From: an uncultured Telmatospirillum sp.
GTDB lineage: Bacteria; Pseudomonadota; Alphaproteobacteria; Rhodospirillales; Magnetospirillaceae
NCBI GenBank assembly: GCA_903858635.1
Contig: CAIOJO010000393.1
Span: 1 to 34,107 of the forward strand
Length of the DNA: 34,107 nucleotides
Direction: 5' to 3'
The translations under genes and the position numbers were made by a program. Position 1 is the first letter of the stretch, and each line of letters opens with the position of its first letter. Under the pieces are notes generated by a model that worked only from the letters and a program-made list of their open reading frames with translations, did not search any database and was not told the origin of the DNA. Shown in pieces: positions 8,902 through 17,509 of this stretch.

Positions 8902-10538
8902 CAGAGTGTTCCTCCCCCACCAATCGTCCAGTTCTGGGCGGCACGCATGGCCTTGTGACATTCGCCCATGGTGACGCCGTTCTTGACCGCATGGGTGAGC
9001 ACCGGGACCATGTTCTCCCCGGCGCGCCATGCCCGCTCGATATGAGCCATCGCTTCGGACCATTTGCCATGATCGCGCTGCTGCCGCCACTGCCGCAGAT
9101 ACTCGCCGCGCGCGGCCCCCCATTCGTCGGCCCGGATCTTGTGGATCGCCACCGGCAGTTCCTCGGACTGAGGGACCTGGAAGATGTTGACCCCGACCAA
9201 GGGGCGGCGTCCGCTGTCGATGTCCCGTTGATATTGATAGCGGGCCTGGTTGATCTCCTCTTCGAGCCAGCCCCGCCGGATGGCGGCGAACATGCCGCCG
9301 AGGGCGTCGATTTCGGCCAGCTTGGCTCGGATGGCCTGCTCCATCTGGGTGGTCAGGTTCTCGATGAAATAGGATCCAGCCAGCGGATCGACGGTGCGGG
9401 TGATGCCGGTCTCGTAGGCGACCACCTGTTGGGTGCGCAGGGCGATGCGGGAACTAGCCTCGGTGGGCAGCCCATGTCCCTCGTCATAGGAACACAGATG
9501 GATCGATTGCGCGCCGCCCAGGGCGGCGGCGAGGGCTTCCACGCCGGCCCGGACGATATTGACCTCGGGTTGCTGGGTGGTCAGGGTGTTCCCTGCCGAT
9601 TGCACGGAAAACCGCATCCGCCAGCATTCGGGATTGGTCGCGCCGAATATGTCCTTCATGGTATGCGCGTAGATGCGCCGCATCGCCCGGAACTTGGCGA
9701 TCTCCTCGAAGAAATCGATGGAGGCGGACAGGAAGAACGAGGCGCGCCGAGCGAAAATATTGACGTCCAGCCCCCGTTCCTGGGCCATCTGGAAGACGTT
9801 GAAGGCGTGACCGAGGGTGAAGGCGCCATCCTGGATGGCATTGACGCCCGTTTCCCGAAGGTTGTAGCCGTTGGTAACCATCCAGTTGAGCCGCGGCATG
9901 CGGGTCGAGATGAATTCGATATTATCGGCGCAGAGGCGCAACGTGCCTTCCAGCGGGAAGAACTGGGTGATCGTCTGCAGGGGCCCGCCGCTCATCTGAT
10001 AGAACGGATCGTTCTGCTGTGTGCCGATGACCTTGTCGAAGGCCACGCCCTTCTTTTCCGCAACCGCCGCCAACATGGCCAAGGTGACCGCAGACACCGG
10101 CGGCCGGATCGACAGAGCATAGGAAAGGGCGTCCGGCGAGAATCCGTCGTAGAGCACCTCCATATCCTCAAGCGTGCTGATGGCGACGCCGGTCACCCCG
10201 ACCTCGCCCTGGGCGATGGGGTCGTCCGAGTCGAAGCCGTATGAGGTGGGCAAGTCGATGGTGATGACGAAGCCGTTGGCGCCGTTGTCCACCAGATATT
10301 TTATGCGCTCGTTGCTTTCGCGCGGTGAGCCGAAGCCGACCTGGAAGCGGCGGGTCCAGACGCGCTCGCGGTACATGCCCTGATAGGGGCCGCGGGTGAA
10401 GGGAAACTCTCCGGGTTTGCCGAGGTCACGAGCGGGGTCGAAATCCGCAATGTCATCGGGACCGTAGGTTTCCTTGATTTCGATCCCGGCGCCACTGGTG
10501 ACCGGGAACTTGCCGGCTGGGTGGGGAGATTGGGGCAC
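8901..10538 (-). CDS. Large subunit of a coenzyme-B12-dependent acyl-CoA mutase of atypical specificity
   Basis: The 545-aa protein matches the catalytic TIM-barrel domain of methylmalonyl-CoA-mutase-family enzymes: FPFTRGPYQGMYRERVW, DLPTSYGFDSDDPIAQGEVG, IGTQQNDP and AYETGITRTVDPLAGSYFIE. Key substrate-site residues differ from methylmalonyl-CoA mutase (Propionibacterium numbering). Tyr89 (in WTxRQYAGF) aligns with Gln66. No Arg occurs at residues 172-200, where Arg207 should lie, and the segment carries about four extra residues. The catalytic His244 (GYH) is Asn226 (GYN). It is therefore unlikely to use methylmalonyl-CoA; a neutral branched acyl-CoA is more plausible. The start is a GTG with GGAAGGGAAA upstream. 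It is the first gene of the operon with the small subunit and meaB, behind an operator at 10601. Confidence 0.88.
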   Translation of the reverse strand: MPQSPHPAGKFPVTSGAGIEIKETYGPDDIADFDPARDLGKPGEFPFTRGPYQGMYRERVWTRRFQVGFGSPRESNERIKYLVDNGANGFVITIDLPTSYGFDSDDPIAQGEVGVTGVAISTLEDMEVLYDGFSPDALSYALSIRPPVSAVTLAMLAAVAEKKGVAFDKVIGTQQNDPFYQMSGGPLQTITQFFPLEGTLRLCADNIEFISTRMPRLNWMVTNGYNLRETGVNAIQDGAFTLGHAFNVFQMAQERGLDVNIFARRASFFLSASIDFFEEIAKFRAMRRIYAHTMKDIFGATNPECWRMRFSVQSAGNTLTTQQPEVNIVRAGVEALAAALGGAQSIHLCSYDEGHGLPTEASSRIALRTQQVVAYETGITRTVDPLAGSYFIENLTTQMEQAIRAKLAEIDALGGMFAAIRRGWLEEEINQARYQYQRDIDSGRRPLVGVNIFQVPQSEELPVAIHKIRADEWGAARGEYLRQWRQQRDHGKWSEAMAHIERAWRAGENMVPVLTHAVKNGVTMGECHKAMRAAQNWTIGGGGTL

Positions 10539-10600
10539 GGTGTTTCCCTTCCCTGAGCGAACTGCGATACGTCCACAGATAACATGTCTCTGATAAAAAT

Positions 10601-10616
10601 TTTACACATGTGTAAG
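10601..10616. promoter_or_regulatory. TTTAC-N6-GTAAR operator between mutase and ligase genes
   Basis: TTTACACATGTGTAAG contains a perfect 14-bp palindrome (TTACACATGTGTAA, 10602-10615). It lies in the 241-bp divergent control region of the mutase operon and the ligase gene. It fits the TTTAC-N6-GTAAA consensus seen at 17421, 20678 and 24160 with one mismatch in the last base. It is probably an operator for the TetR protein at 19682-20500. Confidence 0.65.
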
Positions 10617-10779
10617 CGAGTCTGCAACAGCGGTGATCATCTCTTTTCGGGTATGCGCTGCGCCATTGACCGCCAGGAGGTGCGCTTTGGCATTAGATTG
10701 TTGCAGTGTGTTTTACGCGGATGTAATTTTTCCAGGGAGCTTCCGCGTGGGGGCTCCGAGTCGGCGCCGGAGGTGGTTC

Positions 10780-12336
10780 ATGTCGCATTTCTGTGGTTGG
10801 ACCCTCGATGCGATCCCCAGACACAATGCCGCCCGCTTTCCTGACAGGGCCGCGGTGATTTGTCGTGGCAGCAGGCTAAGCTGGCGGGAACTCGACCAAC
10901 GGGTCGACCGCGTGGCCGGCGCCCTGGCGGCGGTCGGGCTCAAGCCGGGCGACCGGGTGGCGCTCCTGTTGTCCAACTGCAGCGAATTCATCGAGTTATA
11001 TTTCGGCATATCGCGCGCCGGAATGATCGCCGTGCCGATCAATTATCGTCTGACGCCGCGCGAAACCGCAACCATTCTTGGATCATCGCGGCCTGAACTG
11101 CTGGTGGTCGGCCAAGCGTACCAGGCAACCGCCCTGGCGCTCGAAGAACTCATGCCGACCTTGCGGCGGCGTTGGGTGGTGGGCGGCCCCGCCGACAGCT
11201 ATGCCGAAACGCTCGCCTTGGCGCCACCGCCGATCCCGCCGGCCGGCAATGAAGACGATCCCTTTGCGATCTTCTTTACCAGCGGCACCACCGGCCTGCC
11301 CAAGGGGGCCGTGGTCTCGCACCGCAACCTCGAAGCCAACGCCTTTAATCAATGCATCGCCGACGCCAGTCGGCCGAGCGACATCAATCTGGTGGCCTCT
11401 CCGCTCTACCACATGGGGGCGGTGTTCATGGCGACCACTTACATGTTGCTGGGCTGTACCCAGGTCATTCTTCCGCAATTCGATCCGCCGGCTTGGTTCC
11501 AGGCTGTCGAAGGCGAAGGGGCGACGGTCAGTCTGCTGATCCCCACAATGATCAATTCTCTGCTCAACCACGCCGAATTGGGGGCGCGGGATCTGTCTCG
11601 TCTGCGGCTGATTTTCTATGGCGGTGGTCCGATGCCGCCGGCGCTGTTGCGAAGAGCACTGCAACAGCTCGGCTGCGGCTTCACCCAGGGCTATGGCCTG
11701 ACGGAAACCCTCGAAGCCACCTTCCTGACGGCCAGCGATCATGTCCTCGACGGCAGCGAAACGCAGCTTCGCCGGTTGGCCTCGGCCGGGCGCGAAGCGG
11801 CGGGAGCCGAGGTCCGCATTGTCGACCTGGCTGGCCAGGATCTGCCGGCCAACGAGATCGGTGAAATTCTGGTGCGCAGTCATTCCGTCATTTCGGGTTA
11901 CTGGAACAGCCCGGAGGAGACAGCTGCCGCCATCCGTGATGGATGGTTCTATACCGGCGATCTCGGCTACCTCGATGAGGATCGCTATCTGTTCCTGGTC
12001 GATCGTAAGAAAGACATGGTGGTGAGCGGCGGCGTTAACATCTACACCAAGGAGATCGAGGCCGTGCTTTATGCCCATCCGGCGGTCCTCGAGGCTGCAG
12101 TGATCGCCCTGCCGGACGAGGAGTGGGGCGAGGTGGTGACGGCCGTGGTGGTGCTGCGGCCGGGCATGACGATGTCGGCGGAACAGGTGATCGGCCACTG
12201 CACCGAGCAACTGGCTTCGTTCAAGAAGCCTCGCGTGGTTCATTTCGTTGATGAACTGCCGAAGAACCCAAGCGGCAAGATCCTCAAACGCGACCTGCGC
12301 GACCTGTTCCGCGGCAGCTCGCCGGCGGTCTCGTAG
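10780..12336 (+). CDS. Acyl-CoA synthetase (AMP-forming), ligase 1
   Basis: The 518-aa ANL-superfamily enzyme activates a carboxylic acid to its CoA thioester through an acyl-adenylate. It has the phosphate loop FFTSGTTGLPKGAVV, the YGLTE adenine-binding motif, the YTGDLGYLDEDRYLFLVDRKKD hinge, and a C-terminal LPKNPSGKILKRDLR with the catalytic Lys. I chose the ATG at 10780 because GGAGG lies 6 nt upstream (10769-10773) and the family start (MSHFCGWTLDAIPRHNAARFPD) follows. The longer frame adds an unrelated 49 residues. It is divergent from the mutase operon and shares its operator region. Substrate specificity cannot be read; as one of two ligases in the regulon it may activate the starting acid or a later intermediate. 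Confidence 0.9.
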   Translation: MSHFCGWTLDAIPRHNAARFPDRAAVICRGSRLSWRELDQRVDRVAGALAAVGLKPGDRVALLLSNCSEFIELYFGISRAGMIAVPINYRLTPRETATILGSSRPELLVVGQAYQATALALEELMPTLRRRWVVGGPADSYAETLALAPPPIPPAGNEDDPFAIFFTSGTTGLPKGAVVSHRNLEANAFNQCIADASRPSDINLVASPLYHMGAVFMATTYMLLGCTQVILPQFDPPAWFQAVEGEGATVSLLIPTMINSLLNHAELGARDLSRLRLIFYGGGPMPPALLRRALQQLGCGFTQGYGLTETLEATFLTASDHVLDGSETQLRRLASAGREAAGAEVRIVDLAGQDLPANEIGEILVRSHSVISGYWNSPEETAAAIRDGWFYTGDLGYLDEDRYLFLVDRKKDMVVSGGVNIYTKEIEAVLYAHPAVLEAAVIALPDEEWGEVVTAVVVLRPGMTMSAEQVIGHCTEQLASFKKPRVVHFVDELPKNPSGKILKRDLRDLFRGSSPAVS

Positions 12337-12345
12337 GGGGCAACA

Positions 12346-12375
12346 GCGGCGACAGACGCGATCGTCTGTCGCCGC
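12346..12375. terminator. Bidirectional hairpin between convergent ligase and HyuB genes
   Basis: A perfect 13-bp stem (GCGGCGACAGACG / CGTCTGTCGCCGC) closes a CGAT tetraloop in the 51-bp gap between two convergent genes. Neither side has a clear T-run. Confidence 0.65.
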
Positions 12376-12387
12376 ATGTGACTGACT

Positions 12388-14124
12388 CTAGGCGCGCGCT
12401 CGCGCCGTCGCTGCTTCGTCCAGGGCCAAGGTCTTGGGGTCGACAACAACCCCGTAGTCGGCGGCCCGTTCGGGCGACAAAAGCCCGTTTCTGACATCGG
12501 TCATGACCTTCGATACCGGCCGGTCGAACGGATTGCCGAAGCCACCGCCGCCGCTCGAGCAGATCTCGAAGATGTCGCCTTTGTTGAGCGTATAGAACGA
12601 GTTGCAGTCCACCGGGTCGACACTGCCGTCGGGATGGGTGAGGCTGAGCCGATAGGGCGGCGAGCCCTTGCCGCCGGCGATGCCGAGCGGCGCCGTCTCC
12701 GGCCGCAGGCCACTACCGAAATTGGCGCAGGGAATGCCGTCGGCCAGCACCTTCCAGCGGTAACGCACGCCGAAGCCGCCACGCCACTGTCCGGCTCCGG
12801 CGCTGTCCGGCAAATACTCGTAATCGAGCAGCAGATAGGGGCTCACCAACTCGTGCAACTCGGGATCGGGCGAGCGCAAACCGCCCAGGCAGACCACGGT
12901 GCCAATGTGGTCCCATCCGTCATAGCCCTGGGTGGCGCCACCGCCGCCCTTGGAAATGAAATGGATATCGGCGAAGAAACGGCCGGTGCGGGGATCGATG
13001 CCCATGGTGGCAGGGGCGCACCAGCGAGCCCACAAGGCTTGGGTCTGGCTGGGGATGGCCTGCGCCAGCGTCAGCCAGCAGGTCTCGACGATCGTCTCTG
13101 CGGTCGGCACGGTACAGGCGGTGCAGGGGGCGGGCGCCACCGGATTGACGATGCTGCCCACCGGCGCAATCACCGTGACCGGCCGGATGGCGCCGCCGTT
13201 GTAGCGGATGTCCGGGTTGATGCAGGCGAACAAGGCCAAATGCGCCGCCCCGACGGTATTGGCGATCGGGCTGTTGAGATAGCCGCGGACCTGATCGTCG
13301 CTGCCGGTGAAGTCGAAGGTGAGTTCTTCGCCTTTTACCGTCATCTTGCAGCAGATGGTCGGCATCCGGTTCTTGTCGATACCGTCGTGATCGATCTGCC
13401 TTTCGGACTCGTAGACGCCATCGGGAATCCGCGCGATCTCGCGCCGCACCTGGGTCTCGGACGCCTTCAACAATTCCTCGACCGCGGTGTCGAGGGTCTC
13501 AAGACCATATTTCTGAAGCAGGCCCTTGACGCCACGCTCGCCGATGGCGGTGGCACCGATCTGACATTTCAGGTCGCCGTCCACCAGGAACGGCACCCGG
13601 ACGTTCAACAGGATCATGTCGAAGACGTCTTTGCGCAACCGCCCGGCATCGACCAGCTTCAACGGCGGCAGCCGCAGGGACTCGTCCCAGATGTCTCTGG
13701 ACGCCGGATTGTAACCGACCACGCCGCCACCGCCGACATCGGCATGATGGCCCTTGGCCATCGCCCAGAAGCACAGGCGATTCTCCCAAAAGACCGGGCG
13801 GGTGATGGTGATGTCCGGCGGGTGGTTGTTGCCGTGGTAGGGATCGTTGAGGATGAACACGTCACCCTCATGGATATCGTCGCCGAAAGCCTCGGAGATG
13901 GCCCGCTGGCCGAACGGGGTCGAACCGCCGATCACCGGAATGTAATGGGTTTGCGCCACCAGATTGCAATGGCGGTCGAACAAGGCGGTGACGAAGTCCC
14001 GCGCCTCCGAGAAAATCGGCGATCGCGAGGTGCGCAGCATCGTCTCACCAATTTCCTTGGTAATCGCATCGAGACGATTGCCGATAACGGAGACGACGAC
14101 GGGATCAATGGGCGCCGCATTCAT
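12388..14124 (-). CDS. Hydantoinase B / acetone-carboxylase-alpha-like subunit
   Basis: The 578-aa protein belongs to the HyuB/oxoprolinase B family. The probable metal site is visible as NDPYHGNNHPPD (residues 93-104) and GHHADVGG (125-132). It has the family C-terminal SSGGGGFGNPFDR segment. Members hydrolyse cyclic amides (hydantoins, 5-oxoproline) with ATP or, in acetone and acetophenone carboxylases, carboxylate ketones. At 578 aa it is of hydantoinase length and shorter than acetone carboxylase alpha (about 770 aa), and no gamma subunit is present. It overlaps the HyuA gene by 4 bp (ATGA), so the two form one complex. I chose the ATG at 14124 for this coupling. In an acyl-CoA regulon, ketone or enol carboxylation, or lactam/imide opening, are both possible. 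Confidence 0.85.
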   Translation of the reverse strand: MNAAPIDPVVVSVIGNRLDAITKEIGETMLRTSRSPIFSEARDFVTALFDRHCNLVAQTHYIPVIGGSTPFGQRAISEAFGDDIHEGDVFILNDPYHGNNHPPDITITRPVFWENRLCFWAMAKGHHADVGGGGVVGYNPASRDIWDESLRLPPLKLVDAGRLRKDVFDMILLNVRVPFLVDGDLKCQIGATAIGERGVKGLLQKYGLETLDTAVEELLKASETQVRREIARIPDGVYESERQIDHDGIDKNRMPTICCKMTVKGEELTFDFTGSDDQVRGYLNSPIANTVGAAHLALFACINPDIRYNGGAIRPVTVIAPVGSIVNPVAPAPCTACTVPTAETIVETCWLTLAQAIPSQTQALWARWCAPATMGIDPRTGRFFADIHFISKGGGGATQGYDGWDHIGTVVCLGGLRSPDPELHELVSPYLLLDYEYLPDSAGAGQWRGGFGVRYRWKVLADGIPCANFGSGLRPETAPLGIAGGKGSPPYRLSLTHPDGSVDPVDCNSFYTLNKGDIFEICSSGGGGFGNPFDRPVSKVMTDVRNGLLSPERAADYGVVVDPKTLALDEAATARARA

Positions 14125-16232
14125 CGAATTGTCTCCTTGCTCGCCAATTCGAGTGCCGGCTCGTGATGGGGCCGGCCCTTCGCATGAAGGACGTAATTGC
14201 CGTAACGATCGCAAACAAGGTCGTAGCCGGCAGTGATGATGATTGTCGTGGTCGGCTGTTCGACGATGGCTGGCCCGGTGATCATGTTGCCGGGCTCCAT
14301 CTTGAGCCCGTCATAAACGTCGACTTCGAGGAAGCCTTTGCCGAAATAGGCCCGACGGGAGCCTTTGCGGGCATGACGGGCGTCGCTGCCGCCGCCCTTC
14401 ATTTCCTTGAATCGGGGCTTTTCCGTCGTACCGCGGGCCGTCAGCCGGATGTTGATCAATTCGATCGGCGCTTCCGGCATCGAATAACCGAACAACGAAT
14501 CATGCCGTTGGTGGAAGGCCTGGATCATCTGCTGCACGGCCTTGGCGTCGACATGACCGCCGTCGAAGGCCTGCACCCCGACTTCGTTGAACTGGCCGAG
14601 ATAGCGAAGGTCGGCGGCGAAAGCCAGGGTGATCCGCTCGTCGGGGATGCCTTCGGAGCGGAGCGTGGTCATGGCCTCGTGGCTGACCTCCGTGCAAAGG
14701 GAACGGGCGCGATCATGGTCGATCTTGCTCACTTCGACCGGGTAGGTCCGCACATAGTCATGCTTGAGGTCCGACAACAGCATGCCGGCGGCGCAGAACA
14801 CCGAGGATTCGCGCGGCACCAGAATGGTCTCGATGCCCAGTTCCTCGGCGATCGGCGAAGCATGGATCGGGCCGGCGCCGCCGGCCACCACCAGGGCGAA
14901 CTCGCGCGGGTCGAGACCCCGCTGCACGCTCACCACCCCGATCGCGGCGCCCATCAAGGCATTGGTGATGCGATAGATGCCATCGGCCGCGGCGACCACA
15001 TCGATGCCCAGGGGGTCGGCCACCTTGGTCTTGATCGCCCGCTCCGCCGCGGCGACGTCCAGGGTCAACTTGCCGCCATGGAAGTAATTGGGATCGAGAT
15101 AGCCGAGGATGAGATCGGCATCGGTGGTGGTCGGGTTCTCGCCGCCCTTGCCATAACAGGCTGGTCCGGGATCGGCGCCGGCACTTTGCGGGCCCACCCT
15201 CAGCAGTCCGCCATCGTCGACCCAGGCGATGGAGCCGCCGCCGGCGCCGACGGTGTGGATGTCGAGCATCGGAACCGCAACCCGATAGCCACCCACCGAA
15301 CCTTCGCTGCTCACCACCGGAACACCGTTGCGGACCAGCGAGACGTCGAAGCTGGTGCCGCCCAAGTCGCAGGAGATGATGTTGTCGACCCCATGGTTGC
15401 GGCCGTAATGAATGCCGGCGATGGGGCCGGCGGCCGGCCCGGACAAGAGGGTGTTCACGGCAAAGCGACTGGTCATCTGCGGCGACATCACGCCGCCGTT
15501 GGACTGCATGATCAGCAGCACGCCCTTGAAGCCGGCCTTGTTCAAGGCAGCTTCCAGCGAGCCCAGGTAGCGCGCCAGGGGCGGCCCGGAATAGGCGTTG
15601 AGCACGGTGGTGCTGTGCCGTTCGTAAAGGCGGATCTGCGGCAGCACTTCGCATGACAGCGATAAGTAGACGTCGCCCATTTCTTCGCGGACGATCTCGG
15701 CGGCGCGGCGCTCATGCGCCGGATTGATGAACGACCACAGGAAGGAAATGGCCACCGCCTCTACGTTTTCCGCCTTGAACTGGCGGGCCGCGGAACGAAC
15801 GTCCTCCTCGTTGAGCGGCGCGATCACGTTGCCGTCACAATCGATGCGCTCGTGCACGGCGGCAATCAAATGGCGGGGCACCAGCGGGGGCGGCGGTGCC
15901 GACTTCGAGTCGTATTGGTGTTCGCGCAAGCCCCGCCGCATATTCAGGATGTCACGGAAGCCCTGGGTCGTGATGAATCCCGTCTTGGCGCCTTTGCCGG
16001 TGAGGGTGGCATTGGTGGTGATCGTCGTCCCGTGGACGATGGTCTCGACCTGTCCGAGAAACTGGGCAAAATCGAGATTATAGCTCTCAGCCGCGGATTT
16101 CAGCCCCTCGAACACCCCTTCGGTCGGATCCCGCGGGGTCGTGGGTGACTTGAAGATCCGGCTTTCGCCACTCTGGTCGGTCACCAGGAAGTCGGTGAAG
16201 GTGCCGCCCACATCGATGCCGATGCGATACAT
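14121..16232 (-). CDS. Hydantoinase A / acetone-carboxylase-beta-like ATP-binding subunit
   Basis: The 703-aa protein has the HyuA N-terminal phosphate-binding segment MYRIGIDVGGTFTDFLV (residues 1-17), the GTTITTNATL element (68-77) and a second actin-type nucleotide motif DLGGTSFDVSLV (289-300). In this family it phosphorylates the substrate (lactam, or ketone enol plus bicarbonate) for the B subunit. The length agrees with HyuA (about 680-720 aa) and with acetone carboxylase beta. An AAGGA lies upstream of the ATG at 16232. It sits between the dehydrogenase gene, 35 bp upstream, and HyuB, with a 4-bp overlap, in one operon. The exact reaction is open. Confidence 0.87.
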   Translation of the reverse strand: MYRIGIDVGGTFTDFLVTDQSGESRIFKSPTTPRDPTEGVFEGLKSAAESYNLDFAQFLGQVETIVHGTTITTNATLTGKGAKTGFITTQGFRDILNMRRGLREHQYDSKSAPPPPLVPRHLIAAVHERIDCDGNVIAPLNEEDVRSAARQFKAENVEAVAISFLWSFINPAHERRAAEIVREEMGDVYLSLSCEVLPQIRLYERHSTTVLNAYSGPPLARYLGSLEAALNKAGFKGVLLIMQSNGGVMSPQMTSRFAVNTLLSGPAAGPIAGIHYGRNHGVDNIISCDLGGTSFDVSLVRNGVPVVSSEGSVGGYRVAVPMLDIHTVGAGGGSIAWVDDGGLLRVGPQSAGADPGPACYGKGGENPTTTDADLILGYLDPNYFHGGKLTLDVAAAERAIKTKVADPLGIDVVAAADGIYRITNALMGAAIGVVSVQRGLDPREFALVVAGGAGPIHASPIAEELGIETILVPRESSVFCAAGMLLSDLKHDYVRTYPVEVSKIDHDRARSLCTEVSHEAMTTLRSEGIPDERITLAFAADLRYLGQFNEVGVQAFDGGHVDAKAVQQMIQAFHQRHDSLFGYSMPEAPIELINIRLTARGTTEKPRFKEMKGGGSDARHARKGSRRAYFGKGFLEVDVYDGLKMEPGNMITGPAIVEQPTTTIIITAGYDLVCDRYGNYVLHAKGRPHHEPALELASKETIR

Positions 16233-16267
16233 GGAGGGGTTCCTTTTTATTGTCGAATGTTCGCGAC

Positions 16268-17095
16268 CTACATCACCAGGCCGCCGCTCGCCAGCACAAC
16301 CTGTCCGCTAATGTAGTCAGACTCCGGCAGGCATAACAGATAGACGGCGCCGGCCGCTTCCTCCGGTGTGCCACCCCGTCCGAGCGGGATCATTTTATTC
16401 ATGAAATCGATCATCTCGGGCTGCACACCCATGCGGATCTCGCGTTCGCCGATCACCGCCGTCTCGGCGCCGGAGCCGATGGCCTGGGTCATCCGGGTGC
16501 GGATATAGCCGAAGGCCACGGCGTTGACGTTGACCGCATAACGGCCCCATTCCTTGGCGAGGGTTTGGGTGATGCCGATCACCGCAGCCTTTCCGGCAGA
16601 ATAGCCGACTTGGCCGGCATTGCCAAAAAGCCCGGCGATCGAGGTGACATTGACCACTTTGCGCTGCACCACTTGGCCGCGGTCCTTCTCCGCCTTCGCG
16701 GCGCCCCGGATATGCTCGGCTGCCGCGCGCAACACGCGAAAGGGGGCGGTGGCGTGGATGTCCATCATCGCCTGCCATTGTTCATCGGTGGTCTTCTGAA
16801 TGACCGAATCCCAGGAATAGCCGGCATTGTTCACGATGATGTCGAGACCGCCGAACCGTTTGATCGCGGTGCCGACGAAGCGATCGGCGAATTCGGTGGC
16901 GGTGACGTCGCCTTGGCAGGCCACGGCGGCGCCGCCTGCCTGCTCGATCTGGCGGACGCAGTCCTGAGCGACGTCGCCGTCGATGTCGTTGACCACCACC
17001 GAAGCGCCCGCATGCGCCAATTTCAGGGCAATTGCCTGGCCAATGCCGCGGCCCGAACCGCTGACGATGGCCACCTTTCCTTGCAAAGTCTTCAT
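16268..17095 (-). CDS. Short-chain dehydrogenase/reductase, probable 3-hydroxyacyl-CoA dehydrogenase
   Basis: The 275-aa classical SDR has the Rossmann motif GSGRGIG (residues 13-19), NNAG (89-92), and the catalytic Ser152, Tyr165 and Lys169 in YSAGK. Asp37 and Asp39 after the second strand (VVVNDID) favour NAD(H) over NADP(H). Its placement among ligase, hydratase and thiolase genes suggests oxidation of a 3-hydroxyacyl-CoA, but a hydroxy-ring substrate is equally possible. I chose the ATG at 17095 because GGAAGAG lies upstream; the ATG at 17113 has a poor ribosome site. It is the first gene of the operon with HyuA and HyuB. Confidence 0.88.
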   Translation of the reverse strand: MKTLQGKVAIVSGSGRGIGQAIALKLAHAGASVVVNDIDGDVAQDCVRQIEQAGGAAVACQGDVTATEFADRFVGTAIKRFGGLDIIVNNAGYSWDSVIQKTTDEQWQAMMDIHATAPFRVLRAAAEHIRGAAKAEKDRGQVVQRKVVNVTSIAGLFGNAGQVGYSAGKAAVIGITQTLAKEWGRYAVNVNAVAFGYIRTRMTQAIGSGAETAVIGEREIRMGVQPEMIDFMNKMIPLGRGGTPEEAAGAVYLLCLPESDYISGQVVLASGGLVM

Positions 17096-17216
17096 GCGGG
17101 ACTCTTCCTTCATCTTATCAAAGGCGTCGCGGCCGCAGCACGGTCGCGGTCACAGGGGCTCGATGATGAGCCATCCCGGGAAGCCTAGCCCAGCCGCCAA
17201 CAGCAGGCAATTTGTT

Positions 17217-17232
17217 TTTACGTCTGTGTAGA
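17217..17232. promoter_or_regulatory. Degenerate TTTAC-N6-GTARA operator before the dehydrogenase-HyuAB operon
   Basis: TTTACGTCTGTGTAGA matches the consensus in nine of ten arm bases. It lies 122 bp upstream of the minus-strand start at 17095, separate from the site at 17421 that faces the MaoC operon, so each divergent unit has its own site. The remaining bases of the gap (17233-17410) show no gene. Confidence 0.5.
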
Positions 17233-17417
17233 AGGAAGAGGGCGGGCGCCGCAGGTCCGGGCATTCCCATGGCGCCACGGACGGCCTGCACAGGGCGGCC
17301 TGCCGGTCTCCATCGCACCGTCAACAGCCGCTCCATGCTTAGGGATGTGGCGTTGCGGCGACTTGGCGGCGGCGGCCTCGGTTGTCTCGCGCGGCAGTCG
17401 CTGCCGATCCCGGTCTT

Positions 17418-17447
17418 TTGTTTACGGTGAAGTAAAATTGCTATAGC
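17418..17447 (+). promoter_or_regulatory. Promoter and operator of the MaoC-thiolase operon
   Basis: A sigma-70-like pair TTGTTT (17418-17423) and TATAGC (17442-17447) is spaced by 18 bp. The operator TTTACGGTGAAGTAAA (17421-17436) overlaps the -35 box and fills the spacer, a classic repressor position. The first gene starts 63 bp further on. Confidence 0.6.
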
Positions 17448-17509
17448 TTCCTGGCGAATGAACTGTGCCGCAGCCCTGCGGTCACCTGCCGGAACAAGGA
17501 GTCGGCTCA

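Noticed and set aside
8901-10538. Annotation as methylmalonyl-CoA mutase large subunit
   Set aside because: The residues that bind the carboxylate of methylmalonyl-CoA (Tyr89, Arg207) and the conserved His244 are not present at the aligned positions.
10633-10779. Longer N-terminus for ligase 1
   Set aside because: The ATG at 10780 has an excellent GGAGG site and the family-typical start; the upstream 49 residues are Cys/Arg-rich and atypical.
12634-14166. 510-aa open frame on the plus strand
   Set aside because: It is antisense to the HyuB gene, whose motifs are intact; no ribosome site or domain.
14163-15656. 497-aa open frame on the plus strand
   Set aside because: It is antisense to the HyuA gene, whose nucleotide motifs are intact.
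12388-16232. Firm call as acetone carboxylase
   Set aside because: There is no gamma subunit gene and the B subunit is about 190 residues shorter than the acetone carboxylase alpha subunit.
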